Notes: generated by a model from the sequence alone, not told the origin. 36,574 nt of DNA from Acetothermia bacterium 64_32 (GCA_001508155.1 LGFI01000020.1:1-36574), one strand, 5' to 3'. Counted from the stretch's first letter, positions 1 through 9,116 are shown. Numbers and translations are program-made.

Positions 1-363
1 GATCCGGGGCTGTTCGAGCTTCCGCCCGACGGTGCCGATCTCAGTGATGTATCGTGTCATCCAATCTTATGTAGGGGTAGTGACAAACAAGAATAAAGGC
101 ACGTGGGGAGAATTCTACAAGGCGGTTCGAGATGACGCTGCTCAAGTCAAGTACACCGAGGCTTGGTTGAGGGGTTTTCTTATGAGATCAGGGATCTGGG
201 GTACGACTTCTTTTACGGGATAACGATCGGTGCCTTCCAGATGGTCGCCGGTACCCAGTACGCAGGCCGCCCAGACAATTTCAAAAAGCGCTTCGTACAA
301 CCTCAAGCCGTATGTGCTAGACATGTTCCATGTGTACCTCAAAGACCGGCCGCTGGAACGGTA
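1..363 (+). pseudogene. Frameshifted 3' remnant of an unrecognised protein-coding gene
   Basis: No single frame is open here, but protein-like stretches follow one another in alternating frames. Frame 2 at about 50-165 reads WGEFYKAVRDDAAQVKYTEAW. Frame 1 at about 165-285 reads through EIRDLGYDFFYGITIGAFQ. Frame 2 resumes at about 283-363 with YNLKPYVLDMFHVYLKDRP and ends at a TAG. The first 45 bases also look coding in frame 1. This implies at least two or three frameshifts in 360 bases: either a decayed gene or poor sequence at a clone or contig end. The stretch is visibly less GC-rich than its neighbours. I do not recognise the family. Its stop overlaps the convergent GerMN gene by about 25 bases. 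Confidence 0.5.
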
Positions 364-1118
364 GCCTCCAGCTGGGTAGCGAAGTAACCAGGGACCGAAG
401 AGAGGGGCTGGCCGTTAAAGTACACCCGCACCTGGTGCACGGTGGGGAACTCCACCAGGGTCTTTTCTGTTTGCGCCAGGACCAGGGCCGCAAGTTCCGG
501 GGAAAGTTCCCCGGCCTTCCCGGCAAGCCACACCTCGGCCACCCCGGAGGAGATGGAGAGGGAATAAAGCTCCATCCCCGCGGGCAGGGCGGACCAGTAG
601 CCCCGGGCCCGCTCCCGCCAGGTGGGGCCGGAGAGGAGGAGCTCCAGGGCCTGGGCGCCCACTCCTTGGGTGCGAGGCACCCGACGGATGAGGGGGAAGG
701 GGTTCCCCTCCGGGTCCAGGAAGTACACCTTGACCCAGGTGTAGGGGACGTCGGCGAACCTCACCTTGCGGGCGACAAGGACCCTGTCCTCCAACCCCGG
801 GACCGGCAGGAAAAGCTCCAGGCGCCCTCGGGGGCTGGCCGGGAGGTCGTAGTAGAGGGCCAGGCTCGCCCTGCCTGCTGGGTCCGCCACGGCGGCGTCC
901 TCGGCCAGCACCCGGCCGTAGGCGTCCAGGAGCCGCACCCCCACCTCCGCCCCCGGCGGAAGGTCGCCCACGCTCACCCGCAGGGGCAGGCCCACCTCCT
1001 CCCCCCGAGCCGGCGACAGAATGGCCGGCCGGGGCAGCGGGCCGCCCACCTCTGCCACTAGAAAAATCCCCACCCCCAGGAGGGCGGCGAGAAGCAGCCA
1101 CGGCCAGGCGTCGCTCAT
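339..1118 (-). CDS. Membrane-anchored Gmad2/GerMN domain protein
   Basis: A 259-residue protein with one N-terminal membrane segment (about residues 5-24). It is followed by a Gmad2-like immunoglobulin-type domain (about 30-118), then a GerMN domain (about 128-245) recognisable by WVKVYFLDPEG, the ALELLLSGP helix and the C-terminal VRVYFNGQPL strand. GerMN domains were named from the spore germination protein GerM but are widespread in non-sporulating bacteria as cell-envelope proteins, so a germination role should not be assumed. The ATG overlaps the rmuC stop (ATGA) and is preceded by a purine-rich site (GAGGAGCAGGA). It is the last gene of the uvrA-rmuC operon. The protein probably faces the extracytoplasmic side; its exact role is unknown. 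Confidence 0.75.
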   Translation of the reverse strand: MSDAWPWLLLAALLGVGIFLVAEVGGPLPRPAILSPARGEEVGLPLRVSVGDLPPGAEVGVRLLDAYGRVLAEDAAVADPAGRASLALYYDLPASPRGRLELFLPVPGLEDRVLVARKVRFADVPYTWVKVYFLDPEGNPFPLIRRVPRTQGVGAQALELLLSGPTWRERARGYWSALPAGMELYSLSISSGVAEVWLAGKAGELSPELAALVLAQTEKTLVEFPTVHQVRVYFNGQPLSSVPGYFATQLEATVPAAGL

Positions 1119-2161
1119 TCCTGCTCCTCTGCCAATCGCGCCAGGTGACCCGCCAGGGCCTGCAGGTCCCGCTCCACCTGGTCGTACTTGCCCTGCGCGT
1201 TCCTCAGGTGGTTCCCCAACGTGCCGAAGTTCCGCTGCACCGCCTCCAGCTCATCGGCGAGCTGGTGGAGCTCCCCCAGCACCCGCTTCACGTCCTCGGC
1301 CAGGGAGAGCCCCTTAAGCCCCAACGCCACCGACTGCAGGTAGGCGTAGAAGGTGTTGGGGGAACAGGGGACCACCCGCCGCGACCAGGCGTAGGCCAAA
1401 AAGTCCTCGTCCACCCCCTCCTCGGGGGTCAGGAGCTCCAGGAACACCCCCTCGGCGGGCACGTACATGAGGGCGAAATCGCTCGTCCCCTCCCCGGGGC
1501 GGATGTACTTCTCGGCGATCTTGTCCACATGCCCCTTGGCGGCTTTGATCAACGCCCGTTTGTGTTTTTTTCGCTCTTCCGGGGTCTCAGCGGACACCAG
1601 GCGCTGGAAGCCCTCCAGGGGGAACTTGGCATCCACCGGCACCGTCATCCCGGAAAGGAAGATGGCCGCGTCCACCCGCTCCCCCTGTTTGAAGTTGTAC
1701 TGGAGGGCGTAGGCATCCCGGGGGAGCACCTGTGAAAGGAGTTCGGAGAGGAGCCATTCCCCCAGCGCCCCCCTTGCCTTGGGGGCACGCAGGATGTCCT
1801 GGAGGCGGGAGATGTCCTGGGCGAGTTCGGCGATGCGGCGGGACGCCTGTTCCAGTGCCCCCAGCCGCTCCTTCACGTCGGCCACCACCCCCTGCACCCC
1901 CGAGAGGCGCTGGCCCAGGGTCCCCTCCTGCCTTTGGAGGAGCTCGGCGGTGGAGGAAAGCTGCCGCGTCACCTGGTCGGTGAGCCCGGAAAGCTGGGTG
2001 GAGAGGAGCTGGGAAAGCCGCCCCACTTCCTCGGACAGGGCACGGGTGGACTCCCGCAGGGCGGTTAGCTCCCCTGTCGGCCGGCTCCGCCGCCACAGGA
2101 GCAGGGCCAAGGCGGCCACTGCCGCCGCCAAGGCGATCAGGGCGATCCAAGCGCCGGTCAT
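1115..2161 (-). CDS. rmuC: DNA recombination protein RmuC
   Basis: A 348-residue protein. It has an N-terminal membrane anchor (about residues 5-23) followed by RRSR, then a long coiled coil (about 30-125) rich in E, L, Q and R heptads. The C-terminal RmuC nuclease-like domain (about 130-320) contains [11 protein letters not shown], the VDAAIFL strand and the family hallmark [11 protein letters not shown]. RmuC proteins limit inversions between short inverted repeats in E. coli and have a restriction-endonuclease-like fold; the biochemical activity is not settled. The start ATG overlaps the uvrA stop (ATGA), so the gene is translationally coupled to uvrA, which fits a DNA-repair role. Confidence 0.93.
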   Translation of the reverse strand: MTGAWIALIALAAAVAALALLLWRRSRPTGELTALRESTRALSEEVGRLSQLLSTQLSGLTDQVTRQLSSTAELLQRQEGTLGQRLSGVQGVVADVKERLGALEQASRRIAELAQDISRLQDILRAPKARGALGEWLLSELLSQVLPRDAYALQYNFKQGERVDAAIFLSGMTVPVDAKFPLEGFQRLVSAETPEERKKHKRALIKAAKGHVDKIAEKYIRPGEGTSDFALMYVPAEGVFLELLTPEEGVDEDFLAYAWSRRVVPCSPNTFYAYLQSVALGLKGLSLAEDVKRVLGELHQLADELEAVQRNFGTLGNHLRNAQGKYDQVERDLQALAGHLARLAEEQE

Positions 2162-4983
2162 GCCACCCCCTGTAGGGCCAGGGCCCGCCTCAGGAACTTT
2201 CCCGTATACGAGCGGGGGTGATCGGCGATCTCCTCCGGCGGCCCCTCGGCGATCACCTCTCCCCCCTCCTCCCCGCCCTCGGGGCCCAGGTCGATGATCC
2301 AGTCAGCGGTCTTGATCACGTCCAGGTTGTGCTCGATCACCACTACCGTGTTCCCGGCGTCCACCAGCCGGTGCAGAACGTCGAGGAGCCTGCGGACATC
2401 CTCGGGGTGAAGGCCGGTGGTGGGCTCGTCCAAAACATATAGGGTCCTGCCGGTGGCCCGGCGGGAGAGCTCCCGGGCCAGCTTCACCCGCTGGGCCTCC
2501 CCCCCTGAAAGCTCGGTGGCCGGCTGCCCAAGCTTGATATACCCCAGCCCCACGTCATACAGGGTTTGGAGCTTATCCCGGATGGGGGGGATGGCGGAGA
2601 AGAAATGGAGCGCCTCCTCCACCGTCATGTCCAACACCTCGGCGATGTTTCTTCCCTTGTAGCGTATCTTCAAGGTCTCCTTGTTGTAGCGGGTCCCCTT
2701 GCACACGTCGCAGGGGACGTAGATGTCGGGGAGGAAATGCATCTCGATCTTCACCTTGCCCTGCCCCTGGCAGGCCTCGCAGCGACCGCCCCGCACGTTG
2801 AAGGAGAACCGCCCTGGCAGGTAGCCGCGCATCCTGGCCTCCGGGGTGGCGGCGAACACCTGGCGGATGGGGTCGAACGCCTTGGTGTAGGTGGCCGGGT
2901 TGGAGCGGGGGGTGCGGCCGATGGGGGACTGATCGATCTCGATCACCTTATCTATCTGCTCCCAGCCCTCGATGTCGTCGTGGGCCCCGGGTTTTCCGGC
3001 CGAGTACCCAAGTCGCCAGGCAAGGCCACGGTAGAGGACCTCCTCCACCAGGGTGGACTTGCCGGAGCCGGAAACCCCGGTTACGCAGACGAAAAGTCCC
3101 AAGGGGATGCGCACGTCGATGTTCTTGAGGTTGTGCTGGCGGGCCCCCTTCACCACGATCCACCGGTCCTTGGGCCGCCTGCGGGCCCTGGGGACGGGGA
3201 TCCTGCGCACCCCGGCCAGGTACTGCCCGGTTAGGGAGCGGGGGTTTTGGGCCACCTCCTCCGGGGTGCCGGTGGCCACCACGTACCCCCCGTGCACCCC
3301 AGCCCCGGGGCCCAGGTCCACTATGAAGTCGGCCTGGCGCATGGTCTCCTCGTCGTGCTCCACCACGATCACGGTGTTCCCCAGGTCCCTGAGGCGCTTT
3401 AAGGTGGAAAGCAGCCGCTGGTTATCTCGGGCGTGCAAGCCCACTGAGGGCTCGTCCAAAACGTAAAGAACCCCGGTGAGCTGGGCCCCGATCTGGGTGG
3501 CCAGGCGAATCCTCTGGGCTTCTCCCCCGGCCAGGGTGTTGGCCGACCGGTCCAGGGTCAGGTAGTCCAGGCCCACGTCCGAGAGGAAGGACAGGCGGGC
3601 CCGCACCTCCTTCAGGATCTGGTGGGCGATCATCTGTTCCCTTTCAGTAAGATCGAGTTTTTCAAAGAACTCCAGGGCTTCCCGCACCGACATGCGGGTC
3701 ACTTCCCAGATATTCTTCCCTCCCACGGTAACGGCCAACGCCTCGGGCCTGAGGCGCGCCCCCTTGCAGGCCGGGCAGGGGAGGGCGGACATGTACTGGG
3801 CGATCTCCTGCCTGGCCTCTTCGCTTGCCGCCTCTCGATAGCTTTGTTCCAGGAAAGGGATAAGCCCCTCGTAGGGGCGGTGGTACACTCGGGTGCGGCC
3901 GTAGGTGGTGGTGTAGGTGAAGGTAATCAGCTCTCCCCCGGTCCCGTAGAGGAGGACCTCCAGCTTCTTTTCGGGGAGTTTCCCTAAGGGGATGTGGGGG
4001 TCGATATCGTAGGCGCGGCATACCCCGTCCAACACCGCCCACAGCCAACGGGATTTGGAGTTCGCCCAGGGGATGAGCCCTCCATCCCGCAGGGACTTCC
4101 TCCGGTCCACCACGAGATCCGGGTCCACCACCATCTGAACGCCCAGGCCATCGCATTCCGGGCAGGCCCCGTAAGGCGAATTGAACGAGAAAAGCCTTGG
4201 CTCCAGCTCCTCGATGGAAACCCCGCACACCGGGCAGGCGAAGTGCTCGGAGAAGAGGTGCTCCTCCCCCCCCATGATCTCCACGATCACCAACCCCCCG
4301 CCGTGCTTGAGGGCGGTCTCCACCGAGTCGGCGATACGGGGACGTTTTCCTGGCGCCACCTTGATCCTGTCCACCACGATCTCGATGGTGTGCTTCTTGT
4401 TTTTGTCCAGCTGGATTTCCTCGTACAGGGTGCGAAGCACCCCGTCCACCCGCACCCTGACGAACCCTTCCCTCTTGAGTTCCTCGAACACGTGCTTGTA
4501 TTCGCCCTTGCGGCCCCGGACCACCGGGGCCATGATCTGGACGGCCGTCCCCTCGGGGAGGGAACACACCTGGTCGATGATCTGCTGGGCGGTCTGTCTT
4601 TCTATGGGCCGGCCACACCTGGGACAGTGGGGCTTTCCGATGCGGGCAAATAGGAGCCGTAGGTAGTCGTAGATCTCGGTCACGGTGCCCACGGTGGAGC
4701 GGGGGTTGTGGGAGCGGGCCTTCTGGTCAATGGATATGGCAGGGGAAAGGCCTTCTATGAAGTCAACGTCCGGCTTTTCCATCAGGCCCAGAAACTGGCG
4801 GGCGTAGGCGGAAAGCGACTCCACGTACCGCCTTTGGCCCTCGGCGTAGATGGTGTCGAAGGCAAGGGAACTCTTCCCCGACCCGGAGATCCCGGTGATG
4901 ACCACGAGCTTGTTCCTGGGGATCTCCAGGTCGATGTCCTTGAGGTTGTGTTCGCGGGCGCCCCGAACTATCAGCTTCTCCAT
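2158..4983 (-). CDS. uvrA: Excinuclease ABC subunit UvrA
   Basis: A 941-residue damage-sensing ATPase of nucleotide excision repair. Two ABC modules are visible. The first has Walker [10 protein letters not shown] near residue 31 and signature [12 protein letters not shown]. The second has Walker [10 protein letters not shown] near residue 642 and signature [12 protein letters not shown]. Zinc-binding CxxC pairs occur in CPRCGRP, CPVCG/CPECDG, CPACKG and [14 protein letters not shown]. Start 4983 ([13 protein letters not shown]) matches the usual UvrA N terminus. An in-frame ATG at 5010 would add nine unconserved residues. A possible -10 box (TATGCT, 5017-5022) places the transcript start near 5010, giving a leader of about 27 bases that contains GAGGGGTGG. 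It is the first gene of an operon with rmuC and the GerMN gene. Confidence 0.97.
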   Translation of the reverse strand: MEKLIVRGAREHNLKDIDLEIPRNKLVVITGISGSGKSSLAFDTIYAEGQRRYVESLSAYARQFLGLMEKPDVDFIEGLSPAISIDQKARSHNPRSTVGTVTEIYDYLRLLFARIGKPHCPRCGRPIERQTAQQIIDQVCSLPEGTAVQIMAPVVRGRKGEYKHVFEELKREGFVRVRVDGVLRTLYEEIQLDKNKKHTIEIVVDRIKVAPGKRPRIADSVETALKHGGGLVIVEIMGGEEHLFSEHFACPVCGVSIEELEPRLFSFNSPYGACPECDGLGVQMVVDPDLVVDRRKSLRDGGLIPWANSKSRWLWAVLDGVCRAYDIDPHIPLGKLPEKKLEVLLYGTGGELITFTYTTTYGRTRVYHRPYEGLIPFLEQSYREAASEEARQEIAQYMSALPCPACKGARLRPEALAVTVGGKNIWEVTRMSVREALEFFEKLDLTEREQMIAHQILKEVRARLSFLSDVGLDYLTLDRSANTLAGGEAQRIRLATQIGAQLTGVLYVLDEPSVGLHARDNQRLLSTLKRLRDLGNTVIVVEHDEETMRQADFIVDLGPGAGVHGGYVVATGTPEEVAQNPRSLTGQYLAGVRRIPVPRARRRPKDRWIVVKGARQHNLKNIDVRIPLGLFVCVTGVSGSGKSTLVEEVLYRGLAWRLGYSAGKPGAHDDIEGWEQIDKVIEIDQSPIGRTPRSNPATYTKAFDPIRQVFAATPEARMRGYLPGRFSFNVRGGRCEACQGQGKVKIEMHFLPDIYVPCDVCKGTRYNKETLKIRYKGRNIAEVLDMTVEEALHFFSAIPPIRDKLQTLYDVGLGYIKLGQPATELSGGEAQRVKLARELSRRATGRTLYVLDEPTTGLHPEDVRRLLDVLHRLVDAGNTVVVIEHNLDVIKTADWIIDLGPEGGEEGGEVIAEGPPEEIADHPRSYTGKFLRRALALQGVA

Positions 4984-5080
4984 AATGTAAAACGATCTTC
5001 CACCCCTCATTCGGGCAGCATAACCCTACCGGAATCATACCCCCCTAGCCCCCCTGGGGCCAGCTCCCCCCGGGGGGACG

Positions 5081-5107
5081 AAAAAGGCGGGGCCTTAAGG
5101 CCCCGCC
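5081..5107 (-). terminator. Rho-independent terminator of the carbamoyltransferase operon
   Basis: A perfect 9-bp inverted repeat (GGCGGGGCC, loop TTAA, GGCCCCGCC, 5086-5107) is followed on the minus strand by TTTTT (5085-5081). It lies 28 bases past the stop of the last carbamoyltransferase gene and before uvrA. Confidence 0.85.
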
Positions 5108-5135
5108 CTGAGGCCTTTCGAAAAAAGCGGGGGTT

Positions 5136-6164
5136 TTAAAGGCGCCCCCCCATGGTAAGGGTGAGGATGGCCTTCTGGGTGTGGAGCCGGTTCTCCGCCT
5201 GGTCGTACATCCAGGAGAGCTCCGGGTCGTCGCACAGCTCCGGATCCGCCTCGTGCCCCCGGTCGATGGGCATGACGTGCATGAGATAGCCGGGCCTGGC
5301 TAGTTCCCGCTGTCTTTTACGGGTGTACTTCCAGTCCTTGAACCGCTCGGCATTCTTGATCTCGGCCTCTTTTCCGATCTCGTAGCGGCGCAGGCTCATC
5401 CAGCCCCGCGGGAACACCACCACCGCCCCCTTCAGGGCGTCGTCGAGCTCGTTTGTCACCTCGAACTTCCCCCCGGACTCCTCGGCGTATTTCTTGGCGA
5501 GGGCCAGGGCCTCGGAATCGAGCTCGTATCCTTTGGGATGGGCCACCACTACCTCCATCCCATAACGGGCGGCGATAATCATCTCCTCCTGCACCGAGCC
5601 CAGGGACCTGGCCCAGGGGGAGTACGCCCACATGATGGTGTACTTCACGCCCTTGAGATCCCGGCCCAACTTTTCCTGAAGCGTGAAGACGTCCGTAATC
5701 CCCTGGCAAGGGTGCCAGATGTTGGAGGCCATGTTGATCACGGGGATCTCGGTGTGCTCGGCGAACTTGTACATGATCTCGGTGTCCTCGCCGTAACGGG
5801 ACACCTTGTCCTCGAGGAGCCGGATCCCGATCCCATGGGCATAGCGGGCCATGACCTTGGCCGTGTCCTTGATGCTCTCCCCCGCCCCGGGCCTGTCCTC
5901 CAGTGAAAGCCGTAACGTGGAGGCATCCACGAACTGGGCATGCCCCCCGAGCTGGGTCATGGCCGACTCGAAGGACAGCCGGGTGCGGGTGGAGGTATTG
6001 AAAAACAGCATCAGGAACGTCTTGTCCTTGAGGGTGTGGGTGGGGATGCCCGAGTAATACATGCCCTTGAGCTCCTCACTGACCTTGAGGACGATGTCGA
6101 GCTCCTCCCTCGTCCAATCCTTGGTGCTTATCAGGTCCTTTCCAGCTAGATCAAACCAGCTCAC
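5136..6164 (-). CDS. Aspartate/ornithine carbamoyltransferase family protein (paralogue A, atypical substrate motif)
   Basis: A 342-residue carbamoyltransferase. The carbamoyl-phosphate motif STRTR is at residues 58-62 and HPCQ at 151-154. In the second-substrate loop, the HCLP of ornithine carbamoyltransferases is replaced by HVMP (296-299), followed by a basic/acidic stretch, so ornithine specificity is doubtful. The central region (WAYSPWARS, then VVVAHPKGYELD) resembles the knotted YgeW branch. Start is GTG at 6164, behind an excellent Shine-Dalgarno (AGGAAGGAGG, five-base spacer). It is the last gene of gntR-carbamate kinase-paralogue B-paralogue A. In the anabolic direction it would carbamoylate an amine; beside a carbamate kinase it more likely runs catabolically, yielding carbamoyl phosphate. 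Other candidates are putrescine, 2,3-diaminopropionate or oxamate transcarbamylase. Confidence 0.85.
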   Translation of the reverse strand: MSWFDLAGKDLISTKDWTREELDIVLKVSEELKGMYYSGIPTHTLKDKTFLMLFFNTSTRTRLSFESAMTQLGGHAQFVDASTLRLSLEDRPGAGESIKDTAKVMARYAHGIGIRLLEDKVSRYGEDTEIMYKFAEHTEIPVINMASNIWHPCQGITDVFTLQEKLGRDLKGVKYTIMWAYSPWARSLGSVQEEMIIAARYGMEVVVAHPKGYELDSEALALAKKYAEESGGKFEVTNELDDALKGAVVVFPRGWMSLRRYEIGKEAEIKNAERFKDWKYTRKRQRELARPGYLMHVMPIDRGHEADPELCDDPELSWMYDQAENRLHTQKAILTLTMGGRL

Positions 6165-6186
6165 TTTTTCCTCCTTCCTAAATTCC

Positions 6187-6255
6187 GTGACTGGTGACGC
6201 GTAACGGGTGACAGGGCACAGATTCGCCCGTCACCCGTCACTTGTCACGCGTCAC
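6187..6255. repeat. GTGACGCGT-type long imperfect inverted repeat, copy 1
   Basis: Tandem units of GTGAC-GGGTGAC-GCGTAAC on the left (6187-6212) are matched by an imperfect inverted copy (GTCACCCGTCAC...GTCACGCGTCAC, 6229-6255). This would make a hairpin of about 26-bp arms between the two carbamoyltransferase genes. The right arm supplies the TGA stop of the upstream gene (6252-6254). A related copy lies at 7303-7366. Confidence 0.8.
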
Positions 6256-7283
6256 AGAAGTAATGCCAAAAGGCCCTTTTGGGCGTGGAGGCGGTTTGCG
6301 GCCTCCTCGATGATTACGGAAGCTTCCCCGTCGATGACCTCGTCGGTGACCTCCATGCCCCGGTCGGCGGGAAGGCAGTGCATGTAGATGGCGCCGTTGG
6401 TGAGCTCCATCTTCTTTTTGTCGCAGATCCAGTGCCGGTTGGCCTCGAAGATGGCCTTGGCCTTCTCCGGGTCCATGGGGGTCTTCCCGTCGGTGGGCTG
6501 GGCGGTCCAGGACTTGGGGTAGACGACATCCGCGTCTTTGAAGGCCTCGTCCATGTCGTGCACGATCTTGAAGGAGCCCCCGTACCTCTTTGCGTTCTTC
6601 TCCACCGCCGAGAGGATCTCCGGGTCGAGGTCGAGCCCCTTGGGGTGGGCGAGGGTGATGTCCATCCCGAAGTAGGAGGCGGAGATGATGGCCGACTGGG
6701 GCACCGCCAAGGGTTTTTCAACGGAGCCAGAATAGGCCCAGGACATGACGAACTTCTTGCCCTTCAGGTCCCCTAGCTTCTCCATCATGGTCATGACATC
6801 CGCCAGGGCCTGGCAGGGGTGGTATTTGTCGTCCTCCATGTTGATCACCGGGACCCTGGACCAGCGGGCGAACTCCCGCACGATGAGGTCCCCCTTGCCG
6901 TACAGCCACCCCGTGTGCTTCCCGTAGATGCGGATGGCGATCCCGTGCCCCATCTCAGCAAGCACCCTGGCCACGTCGGAGATCCGCTCGGTGGAGTAGG
7001 CCTTCTCCTCTCCGGGCAGGGCCGGGGTATAAACCGCCCCGGGCTGGAGGAAGTGGGCATGCCCCCCGAGCTGGGTCATCCCGGCCTCAAACGAGTTCCG
7101 CGTCCTGAGGGAGGTGTTGTAAAAGAGCATAAACAGGGTCTTGTCCTGGAGCACGTGATGGGGCTCCCCCCGGATCCACTTTCGCTTGAGGTCAAACGCC
7201 GTGTCCAGGATGGTCTCGATGTCCTCCCGATCGAAATCGAGCCAAGTGATGAAGTCCCTACCCCTGAGATCTGTGCTCGCCAC
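6252..7283 (-). CDS. YgeW-like knotted carbamoyltransferase (paralogue B)
   Basis: A 343-residue member of the aspartate/ornithine carbamoyltransferase superfamily. Its carbamoyl-phosphate loop is SLRTR (residues 58-62), HPCQ is at 155-158 and the substrate loop HCLPADRG is at 302-309. The stretch WAYSGSVEKPLAVPQ, then FGMDITLAHPKG, GGSF, EAFKDADVVYPKSW and YMHCLPAD follows what I remember of E. coli YgeW closely, including its position before the W-I-C-D helix. YgeW belongs to the knotted transcarbamylases and is linked to 2,3-diaminopropionate/ureido metabolism in purine-degradation clusters; substrate here is inferred. Start is GTG at 7283 with AAAGGAGG five bases upstream. It sits between carbamate kinase and paralogue A, flanked on both sides by related inverted repeats, and its stop codon lies in one of them. 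Confidence 0.85.
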   Translation of the reverse strand: MASTDLRGRDFITWLDFDREDIETILDTAFDLKRKWIRGEPHHVLQDKTLFMLFYNTSLRTRNSFEAGMTQLGGHAHFLQPGAVYTPALPGEEKAYSTERISDVARVLAEMGHGIAIRIYGKHTGWLYGKGDLIVREFARWSRVPVINMEDDKYHPCQALADVMTMMEKLGDLKGKKFVMSWAYSGSVEKPLAVPQSAIISASYFGMDITLAHPKGLDLDPEILSAVEKNAKRYGGSFKIVHDMDEAFKDADVVYPKSWTAQPTDGKTPMDPEKAKAIFEANRHWICDKKKMELTNGAIYMHCLPADRGMEVTDEVIDGEASVIIEEAANRLHAQKGLLALLL

Positions 7284-7302
7284 TTCTACCTCCTTTCAAC
7301 TT

Positions 7303-7366
7303 CCGTGACGGGTGACGCGTAACAAAGTTCAAAAACCCGTCACGCGTCACCGGTTACGCGTTACGG
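7303..7366. repeat. GTGACGCGT-type long imperfect inverted repeat, copy 2
   Basis: The left half CCGTGACGGGTGACGCGTAA (from 7303) is nearly the same sequence as copy 1. The right half (7336-7366) is an imperfect inverted match made of GTCACGCGTCAC and GTTACGCGTTACGG. It fills the gap between carbamate kinase and the YgeW-like gene, supplies the carbamate kinase TAA (7354-7356) and encodes that protein's last residues. Both copies end with GTCACGGAA just before a Shine-Dalgarno on the minus strand. Confidence 0.8.
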
Positions 7367-8307
7367 ACTACTTGGGTTCCGGCTTCGCCGGCCAACGCGG
7401 CCCTCGCCTGATCTAGCGAGGCGATCACCGCCCGCTCCCCACCTGCCTCCACAAACCGCACTGCGGCCCGCACCTTGGGCTCCATGGAGCCCTTGGCGAA
7501 GTGCCCTTCGGCCAGGTACCTCTTGGCCTCCTCGGCCGTCATCCGGTCGATGGGCCGCTCGTTTGGCTTTCCGTAGTTGAGCTTCACCTTGTCCACATCG
7601 GTCAAGATCAGGAACACGTCAGCCCCCACGTCCTCGGCCAAACGCTCGCCAGCGAGGTCTTTATCGATCACCGCCTCCACGCCCCTTAGCCCCCCATTCT
7701 CCTTGATCACCGGGATCCCGCCGCCACCGGAGGCGATCACGATGGCCCGGTTCTCGACCAGGATCCGGATGAAATCCCGCTCCACGATCGCCTTGGGGTC
7801 AGGGGAGGGGACTACCCGCCGCCAGCCCCGTCCTGCGTCCTCCACCACGTGCCAGCCCTTCTCGGCCCGCAGGCGGTGTGCCTCCTCCTCGGAGTAAAAC
7901 GGTCCCACGGGCTTGGTGGGGTTCTGGAAGGCGGGGTCGGTCTTATCCACAAGGACCTGGGTGACCACGGTGGCGATGGGGATGTCGCCCCGGCCTTTTT
8001 CGGTGAGGATGTTCTTTAAAGACTGCTGGATCATGTAGCCGATGAGGCCCTGGGACTCGGCCCCGCACACGTCCATGGGCATGGGGGGGACCACCTCCTT
8101 AGCTGCATCCTGCTGGAGGAGGATGTTCCCCACCTGGGGGCCGTTCCCGTGGGTGATCACGATCCGCCACTCGCCGGAGAGGACCATCTCGGCGAGCTGC
8201 TCGGCGGTGTGGTAGACGTTTTCGAGCTGCTCCTCGAACGTCCCCCTCTGCCCCCGCTGGAGGATGGCGTTTCCCCCCAGCGCCACCACCACCGTCTTCT
8301 TCTCCAT
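7354..8307 (-). CDS. arcC: Carbamate kinase
   Basis: A 317-residue amino-acid-kinase-fold enzyme that converts carbamoyl phosphate and ADP to ATP, ammonia and CO2. Visible motifs are [11 protein letters not shown] at the N terminus, [11 protein letters not shown], the Q-S-L-G-Y-M type helix ([13 protein letters not shown]), [32 protein letters not shown] and the C-terminal GSMEPKV. Length matches the family (about 310). Start 8307 is chosen because it is preceded by AAAGGAGGGAGTTGAC; the open frame extends 13 codons upstream without conservation. As the second gene of gntR-arcC-carbamoyltransferase B-A it supplies substrate-level phosphorylation, marking the operon as catabolic rather than biosynthetic. 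Confidence 0.96.
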   Translation of the reverse strand: MEKKTVVVALGGNAILQRGQRGTFEEQLENVYHTAEQLAEMVLSGEWRIVITHGNGPQVGNILLQQDAAKEVVPPMPMDVCGAESQGLIGYMIQQSLKNILTEKGRGDIPIATVVTQVLVDKTDPAFQNPTKPVGPFYSEEEAHRLRAEKGWHVVEDAGRGWRRVVPSPDPKAIVERDFIRILVENRAIVIASGGGGIPVIKENGGLRGVEAVIDKDLAGERLAEDVGADVFLILTDVDKVKLNYGKPNERPIDRMTAEEAKRYLAEGHFAKGSMEPKVRAAVRFVEAGGERAVIASLDQARAALAGEAGTQVVRNA

Positions 8308-8349
8308 GTCAACTCCCTCCTTTGGCCACGCTATCAACCTCACCACGCA

Positions 8350-8377
8350 TAACTAAGGAACGTACGTTAATAATCAA
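8350..8377 (-). promoter_or_regulatory. Possible promoter with palindrome in its spacer, upstream of carbamate kinase
   Basis: On the minus strand, TTGATT (8377-8372), a 16-base spacer and TAGTTA (8355-8350) make a plausible sigma-70 promoter 43 bases before the carbamate kinase start. The spacer contains the perfect palindrome AACGTACGTT (8359-8368), which overlaps the gntR stop codon and could be an operator. Confidence 0.4.
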
Positions 8378-9116
8378 GAAACGGCGGTTCAACTGTTTCG
8401 TTTTTAGTATCATCGTCTTGAACCAATTTCCACATACGGACCCAGTGACGGCGCATGGCCTCGGCGGCCAGCTTGGGGTCGCCGGCCTGGATGGCCTTGA
8501 GGATCTCACCGTGGAGCTCGGCTACGCTCGTGATGCCGCGTTCGTCCTTGAAGTAGTACTTGCGGGTGAACTCCCGATAAAGGTGCTGGTCCATGGTGTT
8601 GATCAGAGGGAGGAGGGCTGAGGCGAGGAGGTCGTTCCCCGCCGCCTCCACCAATGCTAGGTGGAACTCCTTGTCGGCGTCGAAGTACTGATCGAAGCCC
8701 TCCCGGTGGGCAAGGCTCAGCATGCGGTGGAAGATGTCGTGCAGGGCTTGGATGTCCTCCTCGGTCCTTTTCACCGCGGCGGCCGCGGCCACCGGCGGCT
8801 CCAAGAGCCCCCGGGCCTCCATGATCTCAAGGCAACTTGCCTCGTTCTCAAGGAGCACCAGGGCCTCCCTCACTATGGAGTCGGTGGGGTTGGCGACGAA
8901 GTTGCCGATCCCGGGACGGGACTCTATAACCCCCACGGCAGCCAACGCGGCCAGGGCCTCCCTGACCGTGGGCCGGCTCACCCCCATCATCTGGGCAAGC
9001 TCGGACTCCGAGGGCAACCGCCCCCCCACGGGAAACGTCCCCACCTTTATCGCCTGCAGGAGCTGCTGGGCGACCACGGTGGACGCCTTCGCCGGCCGAA
9101 CCTTCTCAAACCTCAT
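8367..9116 (-). CDS. FadR-subfamily GntR transcriptional regulator (FCD domain)
   Basis: A 249-residue regulator. The N-terminal winged helix (about residues 10-75) has the GntR signature GGRLPSESELAQMMGVSRPTVREAL and the wing GIGNFVANP. The C-terminal all-helical FCD ligand domain (about 95-235) has the metal/ligand residues D-x-x-x-H (DADKEFHLAL) and later histidines in AELHGEIL and RRHW, the usual pattern for a metal-dependent carboxylate effector. ATG 9116 is preferred; an in-frame TTG at 9128 is the alternative. It is divergent from the PLP-enzyme gene across a shared operator and is the first gene of the carbamate kinase operon, so it probably represses both directions and itself until an organic-acid-like intermediate binds. 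Confidence 0.9.
   Translation of the reverse strand: MRFEKVRPAKASTVVAQQLLQAIKVGTFPVGGRLPSESELAQMMGVSRPTVREALAALAAVGVIESRPGIGNFVANPTDSIVREALVLLENEASCLEIMEARGLLEPPVAAAAAVKRTEEDIQALHDIFHRMLSLAHREGFDQYFDADKEFHLALVEAAGNDLLASALLPLINTMDQHLYREFTRKYYFKDERGITSVAELHGEILKAIQAGDPKLAAEAMRRHWVRMWKLVQDDDTKNETVEPPFLDY

Noticed and set aside
415-1101. Large open frames overlapping the GerMN gene on both strands (330-1061 plus, 415-1101 minus)
   Set aside because: Low-complexity G/P/R peptides. The GerMN frame has a start with ribosome site, coupling to rmuC and recognisable domains.
6187-7366. CRISPR array
   Set aside because: The GTGAC units are inverted, only two clusters exist, and there are no regular unique spacers or cas genes.
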